Assembly (NCBI RefSeq): GCF_003858645.1
Contig: NZ_RQJP01000001.1
Location: 1,707,487-1,771,486, forward strand
DNA from: Larkinella knui
GTDB taxonomy: Bacteria > Bacteroidota > Bacteroidia > Cytophagales > Spirosomataceae
Direction: 5' to 3'
DNA length: 64,000 bases
Made by a program: the position numbers and the translations under genes. Within the stretch, counting starts at the first letter, position 1, and each line of letters begins with the position of its first letter. Below the pieces are notes generated by a model. The model ran no database searches. It saw nothing but the letters and a program-made list of their open reading frames with translations, and was not told the DNA's origin. Shown here piece by piece: positions 36,927 through 45,293 of this stretch.

Positions 36927-37478
36927 ATGACGATTGTTTATCCTCACACGATTCAGAACTGCCTGGGCGAAACGCTCACTTTTCTCTCCGTTGAAACCAG
37001 CCCCGAGGGCGATAAAGTACTGGTAGAGAACCAGGTAAGTCCAAACTCAGGACCACCCATGCACACCCATTTCCGGCAAGACGAAGAACTGACGGTGGTG
37101 TCCGGCAAAATGGGGTATCAGGTATTGGGACAGGAAGCGCACTACGCCCAGGCGGGTGAAAGCGTCCGGTTTAACCGCGGAATTCCGCACAAATTCTGGA
37201 ATGCCGGACAGACTCCCCTGATCTGCCGGGGGTGGGTCCAGCCCGCCAATACGATTGTCTATTTTCTGTCGGCCATCTATGCCGCCCAGAACAAATCGGG
37301 TTCGGAGAAGCCCGAAGCCTTCGATGCAGCCTACCTGATGACCCGCTATGCCAGTGAATACGACATGGCCGACATTCCGACGTTTGTCAAAAAAGTGATC
37401 ATTCCGATCACCTATCTGATCGGGCGGCTTCTGGGGAAATACAAGCATTTTGCGGACGCACCGGCACCGTTACCCTGA
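36927..37478 (+). CDS. Cupin-domain protein under TetR control
   Basis: Start at ATG 36927 (MTIVYPHTIQN); the ATG at 36879 lies inside the promoter. The 183-residue protein has a single cupin barrel with metal-ligand motif PMHTHFRQDEELTVVSGKMG and a second motif region GESVRFNRGIPHKFWNAG. A C-terminal extension ends in a hydrophobic stretch (VIIPITYLIGRLLGKY) that may associate with membrane. The reaction is unknown; such cupins are often dioxygenases or isomerases, or bind ligands. Confidence 0.85.
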   Translation: MTIVYPHTIQNCLGETLTFLSVETSPEGDKVLVENQVSPNSGPPMHTHFRQDEELTVVSGKMGYQVLGQEAHYAQAGESVRFNRGIPHKFWNAGQTPLICRGWVQPANTIVYFLSAIYAAQNKSGSEKPEAFDAAYLMTRYASEYDMADIPTFVKKVIIPITYLIGRLLGKYKHFADAPAPLP

Positions 37479-37578
37479 AGGACGCGGTGGCTCGTTGGGC
37501 TATCCGCCGAATACTCAATAAATCTGTCATTCCCAGTCGACGGTATGTATCTTCCTTTCAGGATACACCCTGACTCGT

Positions 37579-40005
37579 ATGGCCACCCAAACCGTTACCT
37601 TCCTCTACCTGACCGGTATTAAAAGTCCGTTATTTTCGAACGCCCGGCTGCGCGGAAGCTGGGATGAGACGGGGCATTTTTCGGAACAATGGACCGAAAC
37701 GCCCATGCAGGCCATTACGGCCGACGACGGTTGTCCGGCGTTTCAACTTTCGATCCCGTTCCAGACGCCCGCGCCCGATGTCAAGTTTCACTGGGGCGTA
37801 TTGCTCGATGGACCCAATGGGCCAAACCTGTGGGGGATTCCCACCGAAGTACCGAATGCACTTTCGGTGGAACGGTTTCGCTCTTTTCAGATCGAAGCCG
37901 ACTCGCCCAACCAGACCGAGCGGTATTATCTCACCTTCAGTCGCCGGTTGGGTGCCAACAAAGTGTATTCAGAACCCGACGCCGATCCGGGTCTCCAGTT
38001 TTCCGTTTGGGCACCGAATGCCCAGGCGGTTCAGGTGGTTTTCGGATTACCCGACAACGGGTATATTACCAATGCGGGCGTCGGGATCGATCCAACCCGC
38101 CCGCCGATTCTTTTGGCCCAATCAGCCGGTGACGGGATTTGGCAAAGTGAAATTCTGGCGGATTTTAAGTCGTACGAACGGTTGCCCTATCTGTATCAAC
38201 TGGTGAATGCGCAGGGCGAAACGGTCTACCGGACCGATATTTTCTCCCGCAGCCAGATTGGTTGCGGGGCCATCAATCCGGAAAAAGACCCGACCTGGCC
38301 CGGCACCATCGAGACGCTGGATGGTGCCATCAGTTGCAGCCTGATCATCGACCCGGACACCATCAGCCGCGATTTTGAGCCACCCGCTGACCAGTTTCCC
38401 GTTCTGATTCCGGCCGACGAATTCTGGTCGAACGAATTTACGCCCAATCTGCCCCTGCCCACGCACGTGGATGACCTGGTTATCTATGAGTTACACATTG
38501 GTGCCCTGGGATTTGGGCAAAACCGCCCTGGCGATCTGACGGATGCCCTGGCCCTGCTGGACTATCTGACGGCGCTGGGAATCAATGCCATCGAGCTGCT
38601 GCCGATGGCCGAATTTACCGGCAGCATCGCCTGGGGGTACGGCGGAACGCACCATTTTGTAATCGAATCCAGCGCCGGAGGTCGCGATCAATACCGGCAT
38701 TTTGTGCGGGAATGCCATCGGCGGGGCATCGCCGTTCTTCAGGATGTGGTCTACAATCATTATAATTATGCGGCCGACCGGGCGCAGTGGCAGTACGATT
38801 CGACCCTTCCCGAAGACAATATCTATTACTGGTACGAAGGTCATTCCACCGATTACGCGCACCCCGACGGTGGTTATCTGGACAACGGCTCCAGCGGCTG
38901 GACACCCCGGTTTTCGGAGGAAGTCGTTCGGCAGCAGTTCATCAGCAGTGCGGCTTTTCTGATCGACGAGATGCACATCGACGGCTTACGGGTCGATCTG
39001 ACGCAGGCCATTCACCGGGATAATGTCCTGCACGCCAACGGGCAGTCGGTTGGGCACGCCAACCAGTTTGGCCAGAAGTTGCTGCGCGAATGGAGCCGAA
39101 CGCTGAAAATGATCCGGCCCAACGTCATGCTGATTGCCGAAGACCATACCGGTTGGGATGCGGTGACCAAACCGGCCGCCGGTGGAGGACTGGGCTTCGA
39201 TGCCACCTGGTTTGCGGAATTCTACCACCACCTGATCGGCGATGCCAAAGGGCAGGATTCAAAAGCCCGCTTGTTGAAAAAAGCCGGTTTTGGGTATAAC
39301 GACCCGCTGGCCATGAGTCAATTTGCGACGTCACTTCACCAGAGTCAGTACAACAAAGTGGTTTTTCATGAATCGCACGACGAAGCCGGAAATCACAACG
39401 ACCCGCTTTCCGAGAACACGGCGCGGACGATGGTGGTGGCCGTGAATGATGCCGCAATGACGCCCGACACCCGGTTCTGGGCCGAAAGACGTTCCCGAAC
39501 CATAGTCGGCTTATCGATCCTGTCGGCCGGAACACCGATGTTTTTTATGGGGGAAGAAATCGGGGCGCGTCATCGGTACAAGTATGATACCTTCATCGAT
39601 TTGCGGGAGGATCTGCTGGGCGAACGAATCGGGGCGGGTGCCAGGCTGTTCCGGTTTTATCAGGATCTGATTGCCGTCAGCAAGCGGCTCCATTCGATTC
39701 GCAGCCGGAACATCGACATTTTGCACACGCACGACAACAGCCGGGTAATTGCCTTCAAACGCTGGCTCGGCAACGAACAGGTGCTGGTGGTGGCCAGCCT
39801 GAACAATACGCCCTTTGATCGATACACCCTTTACAGTGATGCCTACCGCCTGCCGGATGGGGGCTGGAAAGAGATTTTCAACAGCGACTCCGAACTCTAT
39901 GGCGGGGCCAATGTAGGCAACGGCGGAGCGATTTGCCAGGCTTCCCAGGGCGTTCTTACGGTTGCCTTGCCAGCCAACGGGTTCGTTCTGTTTGTGTTGC
40001 AGTAA
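37579..40005 (+). CDS. GH13 alpha-glucan-acting enzyme (branching-enzyme/amylase-like)
   Basis: The 808-residue cytoplasmic protein lacks a signal peptide. An N-terminal beta domain (about 1-120) precedes a CBM48-type module (LQFSVWAPNAQAVQVVFG). The GH13 barrel follows: region I DVVYNHYNY, nucleophile Asp in IDGLRVDLTQAIH near 472, acid/base Glu in LIAEDHTG near 519, and the HD pair in FHESHDEAGN near 599. A C-terminal beta domain ends the protein. The SHDE form and CBM48 point to the branching-enzyme / trehalohydrolase side of GH13 rather than a secreted amylase. It probably acts on storage glucan. No other glycogen genes are nearby. Hairpin array 2 begins 20 bases after its stop. Confidence 0.85.
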   Translation: MATQTVTFLYLTGIKSPLFSNARLRGSWDETGHFSEQWTETPMQAITADDGCPAFQLSIPFQTPAPDVKFHWGVLLDGPNGPNLWGIPTEVPNALSVERFRSFQIEADSPNQTERYYLTFSRRLGANKVYSEPDADPGLQFSVWAPNAQAVQVVFGLPDNGYITNAGVGIDPTRPPILLAQSAGDGIWQSEILADFKSYERLPYLYQLVNAQGETVYRTDIFSRSQIGCGAINPEKDPTWPGTIETLDGAISCSLIIDPDTISRDFEPPADQFPVLIPADEFWSNEFTPNLPLPTHVDDLVIYELHIGALGFGQNRPGDLTDALALLDYLTALGINAIELLPMAEFTGSIAWGYGGTHHFVIESSAGGRDQYRHFVRECHRRGIAVLQDVVYNHYNYAADRAQWQYDSTLPEDNIYYWYEGHSTDYAHPDGGYLDNGSSGWTPRFSEEVVRQQFISSAAFLIDEMHIDGLRVDLTQAIHRDNVLHANGQSVGHANQFGQKLLREWSRTLKMIRPNVMLIAEDHTGWDAVTKPAAGGGLGFDATWFAEFYHHLIGDAKGQDSKARLLKKAGFGYNDPLAMSQFATSLHQSQYNKVVFHESHDEAGNHNDPLSENTARTMVVAVNDAAMTPDTRFWAERRSRTIVGLSILSAGTPMFFMGEEIGARHRYKYDTFIDLREDLLGERIGAGARLFRFYQDLIAVSKRLHSIRSRNIDILHTHDNSRVIAFKRWLGNEQVLVVASLNNTPFDRYTLYSDAYRLPDGGWKEIFNSDSELYGGANVGNGGAICQASQGVLTVALPANGFVLFVLQ

Positions 40006-40024
40006 ATCAGGAAAGCCGTTTGGC

Positions 40025-40303
40025 CAAACCCCGGAGAGGTTCTCTGTTAATAGCCTGGCAGCCAAACCCGACCGGTCAAACCCCGGAGGAAGGATCCCTG
40101 TTAATAGCCTGGCAGCGACATCCGGTTGGTCAAACCCCGGAGGGGTTCTCTGTTAATAGCTTGGCTACGACACCCGACCGCCAAACCCCGGAGGGGTTCT
40201 CTGTTAATAGCCCGGCTGCGATACACGGCCAGCCAGACCCCGGAGGGGTTCCCTGTTAATAGCCTGGCGGCCATACCCGGCCAGCCCAGCCCCGGAGGGG
40301 CGT
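40025..40303 (+). repeat. Hairpin-repeat array 2, forward arm (6 units)
   Basis: Units begin at 40025, 40077, 40131, 40182, 40234 and 40287 (period 51-54). The core is AACCCC-GGA-GGGGTT or GCCCC-GGA-GGGGC, and in the first five units it is followed by CTGTTAATAG and a conserved linker (CCTGGCAGCGACACCCGACC and variants). One copy (40077) has a degenerate stem. Confidence 0.92.
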
Positions 40304-40327
40304 TCTGATGGATGATTTAGGAATTAG

Positions 40328-40658
40328 GACGCCCCTCCGGGGCTTCAACACGTTAGCTAACTTTCGGGCTATTAACAGGGAACCCCTCCGGGGTCTGGCT
40401 GGCCGTGTATCGCAGCCGGGCTATTAACAGGAAACCCCTCCGGGGTTTGGCGGCCGGATGTCGCAGCCGGGCTATTAACAGGACACCCCTCCGGGGTTTG
40501 GCCAGCCGGATGTCGCAGCCGGGCTATTAACAGGACACCCCTCCGGAGTTTGACCGGCCGGGTTTGGCTGCCGGGCTATTAACAGGGAGCCCCTCTGGGG
40601 CTAGGCCGATCGGGGTTTGGCCGACCAGGTATCGTAGCCGGGCTCTTAAAACCCCAAC
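40328..40658 (-). repeat. Hairpin-repeat array 2, reverse arm (6-7 units)
   Basis: Reverse units at about 40328, 40369, 40421, 40472, 40524 and 40576, plus a degenerate one at 40643. Each full copy carries CTATTAACAG and a stem such as ACCCC-TCC-GGGGT; the copy at 40576 has GCCCC-TCT-GGGGC. Together with the forward arm it forms a large imperfect inverted repeat filling the 745-base gap between convergent GH13 and GH130 genes. No gene is seen in the gap. Confidence 0.92.
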
Positions 40659-40750
40659 CGGGCAGGCTGCCAACGCCTTAACAAAAGGCCTTTTCCAAAC
40701 CAGAAACCGCTAGCTATTGACCCACACCCAACTACCTTCCGGTGGTCAGG

Positions 40751-41848
40751 CTAATCGACCGGAGCCGTCGCTACGGCAATTTTAGAATCGGCGGTACCGT
40801 AATACAAAAACCAGGTCCCTTTGAATGGAACCAGCCCTTCGATAAAACAGACGTTGTTGACCTGGCCGACGATCTCATAAGGTTGATCCGGTTTCATGAA
40901 ATACGTCTCCGAACGGTCGATCAGTTTGGTGGGTTCGCTGGCATCGAACAGCAACTGCCCCGCAGCATAGGTGCCGTCGGGCAAATCCCGGTCGCCCTCC
41001 TTGCCGTGGTTCATCCCGTTATACAGCAACACAATCCCGTTGGCCGTCAACAGTGCCGGTGGGCCGGGTTCCAGCAGGCGGTAATCGTGCTTGTCTTTCC
41101 GGCGCTCGGCCACCGCAAAGAGCTTTCCGTTGGTGGTTTCAACGGGCGTCCAGTGGATCAGGTCGGGCGACGAAGCGCAATACAACTGCGGCTGATCACC
41201 CCAATACATCCAGTATTTTCCATCGATCTGCTGCGCCACCAGCCGGCTGCCAATGCGTTTGCATACAATTGAACCGGATTTCGACCATTCGTTGCGGTAT
41301 TTCAAATCGTCAAAAGCCAGCCCCTGCTTCTTCCAGGTAACGAGGTTTTTGGAGGTTGCCACACAAAGCCGGGCCTTGTCGCCGTCGTAAGCTGTGTACG
41401 TCATAATATACACGCGGGCCGGACTTTCGACAATCCGCGGGTCTTCGCAGCCACCCTCCCACTCGTACACCTTCATGGCGTCGTTATCGGGATAGAAAAC
41501 CGGTTTAGGCCGTCGTTTGAAATGAATGCCGTCGGCGCTCACCGCCAGCCCCAGCCGCGACGTTCCGGCGTGTTTGCCCACGGTATCTTCAGCCCGGTAT
41601 ATCAGGTGAACTTTGCCTTTCCGAACCACCACCGCCGGATTAAAAACGTCTTTTTCTTCCCATCGAACGACTTCGCCCCGAATCGGACAGGCAAACGTCG
41701 TCGTTTTTCGGGCATCCAAAACCGGGTTGGCGGCATTCTGCTTGACGAACTCGCCGATCATCCACGGTTTGTAGGGCGATTGGGCGGAAGCCGCGAAATG
41801 GAAGACGAGAACGAAAAAAGATAAAAAGGAACGATGTACCATAAGCAA
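40751..41848 (-). CDS. Exported GH130-like glycosidase
   Basis: The 365-residue protein has a signal peptide (HRSFLSFFVLVFHFAASAQ) and a five-bladed propeller typical of GH130. Diagnostic segments are PAVVVRKGKVHLIYRAED, LGLAVSADGIHF, WEGGCEDPRIVE with the family Asp, IVLLYNGMNHG, and the terminal FLYYGTADSKIAVAT. GH130 members are mannoside phosphorylases in the cytoplasm or beta-mannosidases when exported; the signal peptide favours hydrolysis of beta-mannosides. This would complement the broken GH26 mannanase far upstream. The start could also be the ATG at 41842. Confidence 0.85.
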   Translation of the reverse strand: MLMVHRSFLSFFVLVFHFAASAQSPYKPWMIGEFVKQNAANPVLDARKTTTFACPIRGEVVRWEEKDVFNPAVVVRKGKVHLIYRAEDTVGKHAGTSRLGLAVSADGIHFKRRPKPVFYPDNDAMKVYEWEGGCEDPRIVESPARVYIMTYTAYDGDKARLCVATSKNLVTWKKQGLAFDDLKYRNEWSKSGSIVCKRIGSRLVAQQIDGKYWMYWGDQPQLYCASSPDLIHWTPVETTNGKLFAVAERRKDKHDYRLLEPGPPALLTANGIVLLYNGMNHGKEGDRDLPDGTYAAGQLLFDASEPTKLIDRSETYFMKPDQPYEIVGQVNNVCFIEGLVPFKGTWFLYYGTADSKIAVATAPVD

Positions 41849-41871
41849 TGGGGTTCAGGACAATTTGGATG

Positions 41872-41946
41872 GGAACGCTGATTGAACGGATTGGACGGAT
41901 TCACGCAGATCAAGTAATCCGTTTTGATCCGTTCAATCAGCGTTCC
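41872..41946. repeat. Interspersed long inverted repeat (copy 2)
   Basis: GGAACGCTGATTGAACGGAT (41872-41891) pairs perfectly with 41927-41946. The interior also contains a nested ACGGATT/AATCCGT pair and the motif AATCCGTTTTGATCCGT shared with copy 1 at 21148-21220. It lies in the gap between divergent GH130 and GIN-lipoprotein genes. Confidence 0.8.
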
Positions 41947-42088
41947 TATTCAAGCCCAACTTAACGGAAATTGTTTTAAGAACCGCTATACAACGATTCA
42001 GACCGCAAAATTCCCTATTGATCCCACTGATTGTTGAACAACCACCCGGTTTCCGCCAATTTTGGAGCGAAATAAACAACAACTACCG

Positions 42089-42838
42089 ATGAAACGATTT
42101 GTGATTTTATTAGGCCTCTTAACGGCCTTATTCCCTTTTTTATCCAGTTGTAACCGCGAAGATGTCGGGCCGTTACAGGAAGGAGAGAAAGCTTTTTTGA
42201 TAACCGGTTTCGACCGGCTGGAAATGGGCAGCGGTTTTGAAGTCACCGTTGAAGCCGGGCCGGGTTTTAAAATCATGGCCAAAGGCGACCAGCGCAACCT
42301 GGATGATCTGAATCTGGTGGTGCGCAACGGTACCCTTTTAGCCGATTACCGCACGAACAAAAACCGGAAGTATTCCACCGCTTTTACCATTACGATGCCA
42401 ACCCTGCGAGGGGCCAGCTTCTCGGGTGGCGTACACGCCAACGTGCACGGTTTCAGCAGTTTGCCGGATCTGGATATCGAACTTTCCGGCGGTTCGCACG
42501 GAACCTGGGAGGTGATCGCAACCCGCACGAACGCCGTTGTATCCGGCGGCTCGAAACTGCAACTCACTGAATCAAAGGCCACTGCAAACGATGATGATTC
42601 CATAAACGGCTTCATCGACCACCTCCGTATCGACGCATCCGGCGGTTCGCACGTTGAGGCTTTTGACTACGCAGCCAACGAAGTGAACGTAAAGGCATCG
42701 GGCGCCAGTCACGCGGAAATCACGGTTAACAAATCATTGACGGCTGAGGCTAGTGGCGCGAGCAAAATCCGGTACAAGGGCAATCCGGCCAACGTCAATC
42801 AGAATGCTACGGGTGGCAGCAAGGTGGAACGGAATTAA
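42089..42838 (+). CDS. GIN-domain (DUF2807) lipoprotein
   Basis: Start at ATG 42089 (MKRFVILLGLLTALFPFLSS followed by a lipobox Cys). The 249-residue protein carries the DUF2807/GIN repeats: FDRLEMGSGFEVTVEAGPG, GASFSGGVHANVHG, IELSGGSHGTWEV, and later IDASGGSHVEAFDY and KASGASHAEITV, forming a right-handed beta-helix-like head. These are putative cell-surface proteins of unknown function in Bacteroidota. A strong terminator follows at 42887. Confidence 0.88.
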   Translation: MKRFVILLGLLTALFPFLSSCNREDVGPLQEGEKAFLITGFDRLEMGSGFEVTVEAGPGFKIMAKGDQRNLDDLNLVVRNGTLLADYRTNKNRKYSTAFTITMPTLRGASFSGGVHANVHGFSSLPDLDIELSGGSHGTWEVIATRTNAVVSGGSKLQLTESKATANDDDSINGFIDHLRIDASGGSHVEAFDYAANEVNVKASGASHAEITVNKSLTAEASGASKIRYKGNPANVNQNATGGSKVERN

Positions 42839-42886
42839 ACCGCCGACAGAAATAAGTTATCTACCCACACCCTTTCGTTATGAAAA

Positions 42887-42931
42887 GCAAAAACCGCTGA
42901 CAGGGTCGCTGGCCGCTGTCAGGGTTTTTGC
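42887..42931 (+). terminator. Strong terminator after the GIN lipoprotein gene
   Basis: GCAAAAACCGCTGACAG (42887-42903) pairs with CTGTCAGGGTTTTTGC (42916-42931), a 16-bp stem with one bulged G; the run TTTTT lies in the descending arm. Confidence 0.75.
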
Positions 42932-42983
42932 TGCAATTCGAGATTCCTTTGTTTTTAAAATGGCGAAAAAAGGCAAATTTCCG

Positions 42984-42991
42984 TACCTTTG
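42984..42991 (+). promoter_or_regulatory. Minus-7 box of the ABC-F gene promoter
   Basis: A perfect TACCTTTG (TAnnTTTG) 29 bases before ATG 43021. No TTTG at the ideal distance upstream is seen, so the minus-33 part is weak. Confidence 0.45.
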
Positions 42992-43008
42992 CCCCTTCAT
43001 TTCAATAA

Positions 43009-44643
<1,635 letters not shown>

Positions 44644-44667
44644 GTTCCGGACCGGTTTTTTCTCTGG

Positions 44668-44710
44668 CAGCGGTTTTGCCGGAAATCAATGATTTTCGGC
44701 AAAACCGCTG
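44668..44710. terminator. Bidirectional hairpin between ABC-F and hypothetical gene
   Basis: A 21-bp stem with one mismatch (CAGCGGTTTTGCC... against ...GGCAAAACCGCTG) and a one-base loop, in the convergent gap 44644-44744. Confidence 0.7.
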
Positions 44711-44744
44711 GTTTACTGACAGGATCAACCCTCGCCCCTTCCCG

Positions 44745-45200
44745 TTATCGGATTTCGTGCCAGAACAGGTCTTCCCGCTTTTCGGCCCTTTTAATGACAA
44801 TTGACGCCATATATCCATTATTCACCGTGCAGCCCGCGCCGTGGAAACGGGATTGAAGGGCCGAGTGAAATCCGGAAAAGGACGAAATGCCTTTCAGAAC
44901 GTTCCGGTGCTTTTTGGGATCATAATCCGCTAGTTCAAGTACCGAATAGCCGACAGCCCCTTTGAGGTAATACACCTCCCTTTCCGGCTTAAACGATGCC
45001 TTTTCGGCATTATACCGGTAATGAAACCGGGTTAGATTATGGTAAATCTCCCCGCTCGTATTGCCAATTCGCGGATCATCCGGGTAGCGGTGGTTGTAGA
45101 GAATTTCGAGCTTCACCCCAAAAGGGAAGTCTTTCTTTTTGAAAAGCAATTCGTGTTCTTTTGAGACATCCAGCGATTGCTCAAGGTACATAAACGTCAT
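44745..45200 (-). CDS. Hypothetical protein
   Basis: A 151-residue soluble protein with mixed charge and no signal peptide. It carries aromatic-rich segments (FHYRYNAEKASFKPEREVYYL, trimmed at either end in conservation terms) and a C-terminal basic part. I do not recognise a family. It follows the TonB-type receptor gene on the same strand with a 93-base gap and is convergent with ABC-F. The start at ATG 45200 is the only reasonable one near the receptor stop; a second ATG three codons later is possible. Confidence 0.55.
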   Translation of the reverse strand: MTFMYLEQSLDVSKEHELLFKKKDFPFGVKLEILYNHRYPDDPRIGNTSGEIYHNLTRFHYRYNAEKASFKPEREVYYLKGAVGYSVLELADYDPKKHRNVLKGISSFSGFHSALQSRFHGAGCTVNNGYMASIVIKRAEKREDLFWHEIR

Positions 45201-45293
45201 CGTGGTCGATTTGGGTCCTCCGAAGAAATGTCCGGTTTGAAATAGGCCCTATCATAAACTATGCCGGTGTTGAACTGCGATTTACCAACTCCT

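Noticed and set aside
40025-40658. CRISPR array
   Set aside because: The intervals between repeats are similar to each other, the repeats face both directions, and no cas gene is present. True CRISPR spacers are unique.
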